Below are positions 45,770 through 56,100 of a stretch of 64,000 nt of DNA, piece by piece. The stretch is from Thereva unica. Its lineage: Eukaryota > Arthropoda > Insecta > Diptera > Therevidae. The stretch covers positions 191,009,112-191,073,111 of the forward strand of contig OX465281.1 in the NCBI GenBank assembly GCA_949987705.1, given 5' to 3'. The first letter of the stretch is position 1, and every line of letters starts with the position of its first letter. The notes beneath the pieces are model-generated. The model saw only the letters and a list, made by a program, of their open reading frames with translations. It was not told the origin of the DNA and did no database searches. The translations under genes and the position numbers were made by a program.

Positions 45770-47000
45770 GTGAGTTTTTATTATTGTCTTAAGCGAATTG
45801 AACTTTTTTCCAAGGCGTCAAAAACTTTCGGCAGTTATTTAGTTTTAATGGGTGTCCTGAACGCACAGATCGGCCCAAACAACACCGGCCTTGAACACAC
45901 AATAGGAAATCAAGGCATAGACCAGTTCACTAGCAGCAACGGTGAGCTTTTTGTTGACTTTTGTAGTTCCCACCAACTCATGGTAGGTGGGACCTATTTT
46001 TTCACAATAAGATACATAAGCAGACCTGGAGCGCGTTCAAAAACCTTACTATAGTAAACCACGAGGTAAGCTGTGGTTATGCTGCATCACTTCACTTAAC
46101 CACGAAAGTTTATGTTTAACCATGGAGGTTTTTGAACGCACCGTGGTTAACTACGTGGTAAAGAAAAATTAAAATTTTTTCCATAAAATAGTGTCGGCTA
46201 TTTGCCTCAATTATTTCCAATAATTATTTATTTAAAATAATCGCACAAATCCCACTTTGATTTGTTCATTATTAACATTAAAACAAATGTCAAAAAATTG
46301 TTTTTATTCTTCTTCTTAACTATCGCTAACCATGCTCCCGAGCATGGTTAAAATTTAACTACACCATGGTTAACCACGGGAGTTTTTGAACGCCAAAAAG
46401 TTATGCTCGTGGTTATGTTGTAGTTAACCACGGAGTTTTTGAACGACAAAAGTTTACCATAGTTAACCATGGTTAACCATAGTAAGGTTTTTGAACGCGC
46501 TCCTGGTTATCACCCGATGGTAGAATGCGAAATCAGATAGATCACGTGGCCATCAGCCGCAGATGGAGAACTATTCTAGAGGATGTCAGGAGCTTCAGCG
46601 GAGCAAACACTGGAAGTAACCACCATTTGATAATAGCAACTATTCGCCTTAAAATCGCCGCAATCAGAAATGTAAACCGTAGACGGCTTAACATAGAACT
46701 TCTGCGGGACAGTAATAAAAGACAAGAATTTGCTGGAAAACACAACAAACCTTAAGCCAGCAAAGAGTTTCTGACGAAAATAGCATTGAAGAGATGTGGA
46801 GTACTACAAAGGGCGCTATTATAACAGCAGCAGAAACGAGCATCGGTTAAATCCAAAGAAATCTGCTTTTTTGAAATGCGGCAGTTGTGTCGCTTCCAGT
46901 AAAGCCATGCAAAACAGCATGTCATTGAAACCTTGTTGCTGAAGCTCTTGGAAAGAGAAGAAGAAATGCCTTATCTTTCCACATCTAGGCTTGATAAAAA
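45770..47000 (+). pseudogene. RTE-like LINE endonuclease and linker
   Basis: Plus-strand endonuclease remnant: L-N-A-Q-I-G and N-G-E-L-F-V-D-F-C (45840-46000), a MITE insertion, then N-Q-I-D-H-V-A-I-S-R-R-W and S-N-H-H (46524-46640; N replaces the catalytic-region D of the usual S-D-H-H), and linker to about 46800 with frameshifts. No RT follows in this copy; 46850-47340 is unassigned. Confidence 0.7.
46030..46501. mobile_element. MITE in LINE endonuclease, 472 bp, CCTGG duplication
   Basis: Ends AGCGCGTTCAAAAACCTTAC and complement; CCTGG on both sides (46025-46029, 46502-46506). The flanking endonuclease frame is continuous once the element and one CCTGG are removed. Several internal copies of GTGGTTAA/TTAACCATGG make it strongly self-complementary. 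Confidence 0.78.
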
Positions 47001-47795
47001 TAATGTCCTTATTCGCATCAAGGGGCCTTATTCTTTATTACAATACTCAAATGCTTTTCACTGGAAACTGTTATCCGAAACTAAAATTCTTCCATATTCC
47101 CTATTAAAATAATCCTTCCACTCGTAGAAATTTCCCCGAAATAAAAGAAAATGAGCGCAAGAGCTTTCAATTGTATCGCGCACACCTAAAATTTTATAAA
47201 TTGCTCGATTACCCTTGAGCTTTCGAGTAAAAATCTAACAATATTGTTACAGTTTCGAGTCAGTTTTGTAATACAGAATACCATTTTGGCAGTTTTGAAA
47301 AAAATTCTCGCAATATTGTAATAGAGAATAAGGCCCTCAGCTTTAGCCATCAAGAGGACTATTAGCAGCGAGCACTAATAACAAGAGTGATTAGGTAGAG
47401 CTCAAGGACAAGTAAAAGAGTTAAACATATGAAAGAAGAGATTAGAAATAACATTAAGCAAAAATGTCAAAAAAATAATAACAAACGCGCGATGGAAATA
47501 CATCTTATGCAAAAAATACATTATTACGAAAGAAACAGAAGATGTTCCTTGATTCCCCTACTGGAATGTTTACATTCAAATGGAAGCAAAACTGGAACAG
47601 AGCAGTAATTTGATGGGTAAACATTTCGTGTTGGTAGGTATAGCGATTTTGGCTTACGAATGCACATGTATTGTTGTTTTGGGCGTACGAATGCACTTGT
47701 ATTGTCCATTAAAAAAGGCGGGAATCTTATAATATACATTCCAGCCACTTCCCCTTCATTTTTTATCTTTCTTTCACATACGCTGCGTTTAGTGG
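47001..47795. other. Unassigned, with a short inverted copy of the 47800 pseudogene
   Basis: 47363-47392 is the exact complement of 47931-47960 (about 30 bases, AGCAGCGAGCACTAATAACA core). A larger open region was not found. Confidence 0.5.
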
Positions 47796-48275
47796 CTAAG
47801 TAATTCTGCCTTCTTTTATCATAGATATTATTTCTTTGTTCATTTTGACTTTTTCACTCCTATTGAAATTTTTATCAGCTGATTTCAAGGGCAATGAAAC
47901 ATTTTTAAAAATTTGTTCTAGCTCATCACTCTTGTTATTAGTGCTCGCTGCTATTAGGTCGACATTTTTACACACAATGGCGACAGCTGCTGTTTCCGAC
48001 ATTTCCATAGCCTTATCCACGATCAGAACTTCCGCATCGCTCTCTGCTCGAAAGGTCCTAATCCCTTTGTCCTCAAGCTTCACCTTAAGCATGTTGATGA
48101 GCCTGGCTTTTGCTGAACCTGTTCGACAGAAAATCATCTTGTTTGACTTTTATCTCGGTGTCTTTGCTGAAATGGATGTCAACATCGATAGCGCCTTTGT
48201 TGCTTTGCTACTTTCATGCTTGAGGTTGTTGAGGAATAGCCGTCAAAGACTGCAGTATGGCCGGGTTCATGTTTG
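47796..48275 (-). pseudogene. PIN/FEN-like dispersed protein, C-terminal part
   Basis: Minus strand from about 48275: V-F-D-G-Y-S-S-T-T-S-S-M-K then, after a frameshift near 48180, a frame (48137-47796) with L-I-N-M-L, A-E-S-D-A-E-V-L-I-V and K-N-V-D-L-I-A. These are the blocks D-G-Y..., D-A-D-V-L-I and D-x-D-L that I associate with an uncharacterised, repeated arthropod family with a PIN/FEN-type nuclease pattern. The second Asp block reads N-V-D, so a metal ligand may be lost. The piece at 8160-8570 would be an N-terminal part of the same family. Confidence 0.5.
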
Positions 48276-48349
48276 TAGAACTGACTTAGATCTAAGCAGC
48301 AGCAAAGCTTTCATGATCATCGCAGTTAAATTTCCAAAGCCTACTAAGT

Positions 48350-48592
48350 CAGGGGCCGGTTCTTTCGATAATCGTACGCAAAAAAATTGAATTCGAAAAA
48401 TTTTGTCGACGAAAATTTTAGCGTTCGCATAGGTCGAAAGAAAATTGTTCGTGTCCTAATGCAAAAACTCGGTAACCCAAGACCTTTCGAGAGCCTTTCG
48501 TCGGCTTTAGACGAAAATTTACAATATTTCGACCTACGCGAACCCGAGACGAAATTTTTTTTTCGTTTTCGACATACACGAACTGGCCCCAG
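48350..48592. mobile_element. GGGGCC MITE family F, copy 1
   Basis: Ends CAGGGGCCGGTTC and complement CTGGGGCCAGTTC. Inside, TCGTGTCCTAATGCAAAAACT and CCCAAGACCTTTCGAG are shared with 58668-58897. Flanks TACTAAGT and TATAAAAT agree at 5 of 8 positions, which is only suggestive of a duplication. Confidence 0.75.
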
Positions 48593-48982
48593 TATAAAAT
48601 TTATAACTGCAAAAACTTACACTGCGCAGTCATCTCAACATATTTCCCAAGAAAAGATATTCACAAATACACATGGCAATCTCCCAGCGAATGATACTGC
48701 AACCAAATAGACCATATTCTCCTAGACAGAGGGGCAGCTTCCAGTATCCTCCAAGTAAGAAACTGTAGAGGTGCAAATTGTGAATCGAACCACTTCCTAG
48801 TTAAAGCTAGATTCAGATGTCGGTTGTCAATTCAAGAAAAAAGAAACAGCAAACAAACTCAACGTCGATCGCCTGCAGAACAGCTTGTATTGGAGAGATG
48901 TCAGGCAACTCTAGCAGAAAGAGAGGTCCGAATATAAATAATGATACAGTCGAGGGAAAATGGATAAGATTGAAGACAATAC

Positions 48983-49229
48983 TGACAGATGTCACAAGTA
49001 GATTAATTTTCCCTACTATGTAGAGGCGCAAAAATGTTTTAAACCGCACCGGTCGCAAGTGCGTTAATTATTTGGATAAGATTTAATGCTAGGCAGTACC
49101 AGAATAAATGTCAAAAAGGCAACACATTTACAGCCCTTCAATTTCTTTTATACACAACACTTGTAAACAATCAAAATGTAACAGTATTAAAGTCGAATAA
49201 AAGAATTGAATTGAATTGACAGATGTCAC
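48983..49229 (+). mobile_element. 5'-truncated LINE tail with 13-bp duplication
   Basis: TGACAGATGTCAC is at 48983-48995 and again at 49217-49229. Between them are 221 bp that look like a LINE 3' UTR ending in AATAAAAGAATTGAATTGAA, a short-repeat tail. The host LINE frame resumes directly after the second copy. This is target-primed reverse transcription in one LINE of another's end. Confidence 0.82.
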
Positions 49230-49278
49230 GAAGGAAATTGTAGGTTACAAACGCACAGTCAGAGCCAGTGAATAGTAT

Positions 49279-49425
49279 GGCTGCATTCGAAAATTCAGCC
49301 AGCTGCGCCGAATTGGCTGCACATCATTCAAAAAATCAAATTGCTGCAGCCAGCCATATATTTCCTGCAGCCGATTCTGCGATACTGCCAATTCTGCGCA
49401 GCTGGCTGAATTTTCGAATGAAGCC
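49279..49425. mobile_element. MITE, 147 bp, TAT duplication
   Basis: Ends GGCTGCATTCGAAAATTCAG and complement (one or two mismatches), flanked by TAT (49276-49278, 49426-49428). Inserted in the linker of the LINE. Confidence 0.75.
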
Positions 49426-50122
49426 TATGACTGCAAAGCAGCTATAGAAGCCAGAAATAAAAATAGAAAAATATACATAGAGAGGCCGACGAGGAGCAAG
49501 AAATTGAAATACGAGCAAACAAGAAGGAAGAAGAAAAGACAATTCTTCAACATTTACATTCTGAGGGCAGAGCAAAACTTCGCAATACAAAATACGGGAA
49601 ACATACAAGGAAGTAAACTTCTTCAATAACGGCTTCAAACCCTCCTCCGGTATATGTAGAGCAAAAGAAGGCACTATAGCTACAGGCAGCGAAGATGTAA
49701 AGAAACGGTGGAAGGATTTTTTTTAGAGAGCTGCTGAACGCAAATGAAATCACCAGACATGTGGCAGATTCTCATCTACAGCACAATGACACCAGAGAAA
49801 CAAATGTACCAACCCTGGAAGATGGGAGTGTCGTACAATCCTTAAAAAACAGCAATTCTCCAGGAATTGATAACATCCCAGTAGAGTTGATCAAACAAGG
49901 AGGCGAATCGCTCTCAGCAGCTATAGATGAATTACTATGCTGCATTGGAGAAACGAAAAAATGCCTGAAGATTGGGGCAAAGTATTATCTGCCCAATACA
50001 CAAGAAAGGAGATAGATTCAACTGTGGAAACTACAGAGGTATATCTCTTTTAAGTACAGTATATAAAGTAATGACAAATATGAGTAAAGCCAGACTGGAA
50101 CCTTATGCAGAAGCGTCAATAA

Positions 50123-51428
50123 TAGTCCATTCAAAACGCGGGGGGGGGGGGGTGTTCCAAAATAACACCGTTAAGAAAATCGAACCCTAAAGGTTTTTGG
50201 GGTCGCTGATCACGAAAATCGAGGTCCCGCGGTCCTAAAATTAGGGCGTCACCCCTAAAAATGCAAAAAACACCCCTTTTTAGGAGGTTTTCGCAATTAT
50301 TTCAGTAATAATGAAAACTAATGCGATGAAATGCACTTTTTTTAATATTTATTTGCGAAGGTGGTTGATTTATACAAAATTAAGGCGAACTTAATGGTAA
50401 GGGGTACTCTTAAAGGGTTGAAACTACCCCTGAATTGGTGAAAAATGGCAAAAATTGTAAAAAAATTTTTTTTACAAGTTTATGCTTCAAATTTGATTGT
50501 GGGCGTACTGTCAGGCAAAAATAAATTATTTTCAACTCTTAAGGGGTTAAAACTACCCCTACAATATAGTTAATTGAAAACTAGGGGGGGGGGGTGTTAC
50601 AAAATAACACCGTTAAGAAAATCGTACCCTAAAGGTTTTTGGGGTCGCTGATCACGAAAATCGAGGTCCCGCGGTCCTAAAACTAGGGCGTCACCCCTAA
50701 AAATGCAAAAGACACCCCTTTTTAGGGGGTTTTCGCGATTATATCAGTAATATGTAATGAAAATTAATTAGTTTAACTCCTTTAAGAGGGTTAAAAATGT
50801 TCCAAATGTTTTAATAATATTTCATCAAATATAATTTTAATGCAAAACAATAAATTTCAATTTGTTCCAATTACAATTTTAATATGGGGGGAAAAAATTA
50901 ATTTTTTGCTGATAATACCTTTTGAACTAAATTTAAAACAAAAAGCAAAAAAAAAATTTGCAATTTTTTTTATATAAAGTTGTTTTTATTATAGTAGGGG
51001 TAGTTTTAACCCCTTAAGGGTTGAAAATAATTTATTTTTGCCTGACAGTACGCCCACAATCGAATTTGAAGCATAAACTTGAAAAAAAATTTTTTTATAA
51101 TGTTTGCCATTTTTCTACAATTTAGGGGTACTTTCAACCCTTTAGGAGTACCCCTTACCATTAAGTTCGCCTTAATTTAGTATAAATCAACCACCTTCGC
51201 AAATAAATATTAAAAAAAGTGCATTTCATCGCATTAGTTTTCATTATTACTGAAATAATTGCGAAAACCTCCTAAAAAGGGGTGTTTTTTGCATTTTTAG
51301 AGGTGACGCCCTAATTTTAGGACCGCAGGACCTCGATTTTCGTGATCAGCGACCCCAAAAACGTTTAGGGTTCGATTTTCTTAACGGTGTTATTTTGGAA
51401 CACCATAACGCGCGTTTTGAATGGACTA
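50123..51428. mobile_element. Foldback element G, 1306 bp
   Basis: Inverted arms 50123-50572 and about 50990-51428, closely matching. Termini TAGTCCATTCAAAACGCG and complement. TAA on both sides (50120-50122, 51429-51431); removing the element and one TAA rejoins the LINE RT frame. A third copy of the arm's outer 180 bp lies directly repeated at 50583-50760. A run of 13 G occurs near 50141, and a shorter one at 50584. No coding capacity. Confidence 0.85.
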
Positions 51429-51785
51429 TAAGTGAATACCAAGCTGGATTTAGAAGAAAAAGGTCAACAATGGACCAACTTTTTTCAGTAAGGCAAATCG
51501 TCCGAAAATGCTGGAAATACAGGGAAAAAATGTATGCTACAATGCTGGACCTAAACATACCCATAAAGATAGTGAAACTGACGAAAATGACAATGGAAAA
51601 TACAAGGTCTACGGCAGAACAAAAGGAGAATTGACAGAGTCCTTCCCTGTCAAGCAGGGCGATGGGCTGGCACCTATTCTATTTAATCTCTGCCTAGAAG
51701 GAGTAATTCGCAAAGTAAACATTGATGCAAACGCAACCCTGCTTAACAAATCAAAACAATTGACAGGATACGCCGGCGACATAAA

Positions 51786-52121
51786 CTGGGGCCGTATTTG
51801 GTTTCTCGAGTCGATGGATCGACTCGATAAAAAAGCTTCTCGACTTTCTCTAAGTTTCCTATTTGGCATCACGACCAAATCAACAGATAAGCGCGGCCAT
51901 ACGAAACCATCAAATTGTGTGGTACTACTCCAAGGGCAGCAAAGCACGTATATTTAATTAAAATATAAATTGTTATAAGTTTATTGCATGGATAAATTGA
52001 GCTTTTTAATAATCGGCAAACGTCTTTATCGACACGTAGAGACGATATCGTGTCCCCAAATGCAAATTTGTGTTTATCAACAAAAGACAATGTCGACTCG
52101 AGAAACCAAATACGGCCCCTG
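51786..52121. mobile_element. GGGGCCGTATTTGG MITE, copy B
   Basis: Same ends and interior as 28972-29309, including GATCGACTCGA near the left and TTATTGCATG in the centre. The LINE RT frame appears on both sides but no 8-bp duplication is visible here. Confidence 0.8.
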
Positions 52122-52201
52122 CCTTGCAAGATCACTGTCATACTTTAGAGAAATATTCACGGAATTAGGCCTGGGCCTGTTATGTCCAAAGAATGGATGA
52201 C

Positions 52202-52750
52202 TAAGGATACCATGCCTCGGAAGGTGGTGACACCCGAAGTGATTCTGTCAAAACCCGAGAACAGACAAAACACTAGCAGATCTGTTAGAAATTCCTAATC
52301 CCACCTCCTCGCGGTGCCCTCTGGAAACTTCTTCGGAAGGGGCTAACGGGTGACGGGCGCCACAAAACAGCGTTTTAAGTCGGTTGGGCTGAGGGTTAGC
52401 AACCCGCTCCCTAAAAAACACCATTGCTATGAATCGGCAAATAATGATTCCTCCCTATACTATGTTCCATGAGGGACTAAAGGAGCATAAAGTAAAGTAA
52501 TCTGCTACCATATGGCAAACCACTCAATACAAGAAACTGGAGACAAGCTGCGGAGTAGAGAGACGTCTGGAGGAAGAAGCTGATGAAGGCCAAGAAGAAG
52601 AAGATAACTACTTAGATGACTTAGGAGATCAGAAAAAGCAAATCTATAATATTGGGAATTCACATCAAAGATTCCTGGTCAATATTGCTGTAAGGCTCGG
52701 ACCTTTAAGGGACCCATATAGCCTTTGCTAGTAACAATTAAAAAATAACA
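52202..52750 (+). pseudogene. RTE-like LINE 5'-UTR-like block and 3' end
   Basis: 52205-52495 resembles the GC-richer leader of RTE-like insect LINEs (CTAATCCCACCTCCTCGCGG, CGGAAGGGGCTAACGGGTGA, GTCGGTTGGGCTGAGGG). 52530-52610 encodes the usual N-W-R-Q-A-A and W-R-K-K-L-M-K-A-K end of ORF2. 52690-52750 is a tail (AGGCTCGGACC...GCTAGTAACAATTAAAAA) that also occurs at 11515-11560. The middle of the element is missing, so this is a deleted copy or two abutting ends. Confidence 0.55.
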
Positions 52751-53113
52751 ATATTGGTAATTCAAATAGATCACATTGATTATAAAGTACACTGTATAAT
52801 CAATGTAGATCACTTTCCAATTCTTTGCAAACAAAACAGCTGAAGCCTAAAAATATGTGACTATAACTGTGTAAAATTCGTGTGTGATGCTGTCAAATCC
52901 AATCCGTTTATGATTTTTCATGTAAACTCGGTCGTGTATCATCTGGACGTCACTTGTTGATGCGGTTTCTTCGAGAGGGTCTGTTGCATTTTTAAGTTAA
53001 ACGAAGTTGATTTCCCAAAAAAATATGTGCACTGTCGATAATATTTACAATTATTTTTACTATTAAAATTGCAAGTTTTTTACCTGTAATTGGCCGTGTT
53101 TAAACAGAGCAAA
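52751..53113 (+). other. Adal promoter and 5' UTR region
   Basis: AT-rich sequence before the Adal start codon. No TATA or initiator is assigned with confidence. Confidence 0.4.
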
Positions 53114-56100
53114 ATGGATGAGTTTTTACTAAATTTACCCAAGATAGTGAGTATGCCGGCTTCCGCTTTGGAGGATAGCTGTAAAATCTAAGTAAATAAA
53201 TCTCCTTAGTTTTGTTAATGTACATTTGTTTTTATAAACCACGTAAAATATATTTTTTATACTTCAGCTTTATTCAACAGTTTACGTTTTTGAGTATTTT
53301 GTTATTTAAACTTTTTTTTTATTATTGTACTTGAGTTGGCGCCATTTTTTTAGATTCGATAACCTTTTTCGATCCAATTGTTATAAGTTTTATCTGAGAC
53401 TAATATGACCGTTTTATCACTTACTATATTTACTTAAGGGGGTATTCTGGTGTAGAAGCCTAATTTTTAGGCATTTTTTCGAATCGAAAAACAAAATAAA
53501 TATAAATATTCTTTCTATCGGTTTTTTTACACGATGTTTATTGATTTTTAACGAATACAAAAAAAATTTCCAAAAATAAAAAATTAAAAGGGTTACACAC
53601 TTTTAAAGTAGAAGCTAAAAAATAATGTAGCGTCCTGGTCGACATGTTTCCTACCCTTGTAGTGCTCCAAAAAAAACCCCAACATAATCTTGATGAGTAA
53701 AGACGTCGCTATAGCCTGGACCATAGAAAAAAGTAAAAAAAATTTGTTGCAAAATTTAGACGATTTAAAAAAAAAAAAATTGTTTAGCCTTATTTTTGGA
53801 CCTTTCCAAATATTTTAAAAATAGTAAAAAACAAAATTTTACAAAATCCATATTTCCGGATATAAAGGGATATACAAAGAAGATTTCTCTCTGGGATATA
53901 CGAAGAAGATTTTGAGATATCATGTCGAGTAGGTCGAAAAAAGTAGTTTCGAGAAAAAAGCGTTTAAAGTTTGAGACAACTTTTCGGGCTACGTACCTCA
54001 GATAATGGAACTAAGGTAATACTTAAATTTAATTAATCGGCGATTCTTGATTCATACATTGGGCCTTCTTCTTTTTCAAAGTTGACTTTTTCCATAACTC
54101 TTTCAACTAAGCGAGCTGTTCTAGCTTCTTTAGAAGCAGCAGAAGCTCGCAGCTCAGAGCGGTCAATTCGTTTTTCGTTGCGTTTGACCGCAAATGTATG
54201 AGATTCAGTACCAATAGTGCAGCCCATGATGTTCATAATTTTCAAAATTGGTAACAGCTAAATAATTAGCACTTTTAATAGTCCGTGTTCCAACGTGTAT
54301 ATGCTTTGGAGCAAACGTCTAGATTAATTAGTTGAGTGATTCAATATTGTTTTGGGTTTCTGAGCCCAAGCATCGTTGTAATAAATCATCAGACGATAGA
54401 CTTTCATAAATTGGCTTAAGTACTGTCAATACTTTGTCATTTAGAGGGGGTATTTATGGACAAAGTCACCAAGAGTGTCCTCAGCTACAGCTTTTTGCCA
54501 TTTACACCAGCTTGACGAACCAGACGGGCATTACATATGTTGTGAATCTTTATCTGTTGAACTTTTATGATAACAAGTAGCCCATATATCGTTCTTCATA
54601 TTCTCAATAGAATCTGAATTTCGACGAATTGCCAAACCATAATATAAACCTAATCCATTAATAACTTTATCAGTTAATTTACCATCGCCTTTGCCGCCAA
54701 TACCTTTACTGTCTTTTTTGGCTTTACGTAACCTTGCGCCCGCCCATACGTTTCTGCACCTGCCCGACACACTCTTTTTTTGCACAACTGGACCATTATT
54801 ATACGGGTCCATATCGAGAATACCTTTAAATGCCTTGGAGTCACCATCTCCTATATATTTGACTTACTTCACTCCATGCTTCTCAACCGATCTGTAGAAC
54901 ATCTCAACCACAGCATCAACCTCCATTTTTCCAGCACTTCCTTTATGATTGATCGTACATGAATCTACATGCTCTTCATACCAATCATTGTAGCTATCCA
55001 TAATACCGCAGAATATTTTTATTCCTTCCCTTCCTACTCCCAAAAGTCTCATATGTAGCTGTTACAATCCGACGATTTATTTCAAAAGCTTTATTTATAA
55101 ACGGAGATGATTGAATATATCGGACATTTTCACAACTGCCCTCCATTGCAATTTTGAATCCTAATCCACGTGGTGCCGCTCGAGAAAATTTAATTTCTTG
55201 TTTGCACGTAGCACATAAAACTAATCATGAGAGTGTTGGAAAGACAGATAAATTTAAGAATGCAGTAGCCAAATGATTGTCAATAATAACCTCTTCATCG
55301 CCCGATTTTTTCACTTTTGCCAGTTGCACTAGTAAAACTTGCTTCTTTTTTAGCGGTGAATCGATTACCTTTAAATGTTCTTTTTTAGTGTCTATCTGCA
55401 CGAAAATGACGTCCGTGTGCACTTTTTTTATCCATTTTACACTCAATAAAAATTTAAATACTTTTAATATTTTATTTTAAAACTATCGACAGATAGTTAC
55501 AAGTCGCTATAACTCCGAAAATAATTTGAATTTTGAAAAATTCGCCTGCTAACATATTCTTAAAGGACTAAACTTTGAAAATATACAAAAAAAATCAATT
55601 TTTTTAAATGTCTACACCAGAATACCCTCTTAAAACTAATTTTGCAGACATAAGTAGTAATTGAAACTTGAATATCAAAATATGTTTTAAATGAGCGGAG
55701 AAGCTTATAAAGAAACAGTAAAACAGCAGTTGGTAATCAGCAAACAAATTTCCATTTCATTAAGTCGCAAAGCTGAAGAAGTTCACTACTTAAATTTTGG
55801 TGAAATTTTTCTCTCTAAATTGCCTTTCCTTCAGTTATCATTTCAATATTCAAACAATCGCAGATTTTACTAAATAATAAAAATAGTCTAAAAACTAATT
55901 TCCAGGAGCTTCACGCACATTTAAATGGCTCTATATCAACAACTACTTTAGAGGAGCTAGCTACTTTAAAATATGGAGAAAATGAAGAAAGTAGAATCAA
56001 GCACAAAATTCAAGCAACGACAAGTCATAGTACACTTTCTGAGTAATCACTGCAAAAAGTCTATGTTATTAATATCTGTAATATATCACTTATACATTTT

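Larger units (their letters stand above)
48690..52130 (+). pseudogene. RTE-like LINE (endonuclease, linker, RT), multiply interrupted
   Basis: Plus strand. Endonuclease end with D-H-I-L-L-D and S-N-H-F (48705-48810), linker (48820-49740), RT fingers with P-V-E-L-I-K-Q-G-G (49761-50015, shifting to N-Y-R-G-I-S-L-L at 50025-50055), Y-Q-A-G-F-R-R-K-R-S-T (51436-51470), palm with K-Q-G-D-G-L-A-P-I-L-F and Y-A-G-D in place of Y-A-D-D (51508-51785), ending near 52200. Insertions at 48996-49216, 49279-49425, 50123-51428 and 51786-52121 split it. Confidence 0.82.

Noticed and set aside
47836..48390. 184-codon plus-strand frame
   Set aside because: Antisense of the PIN/FEN-like pseudogene, which has recognisable blocks.
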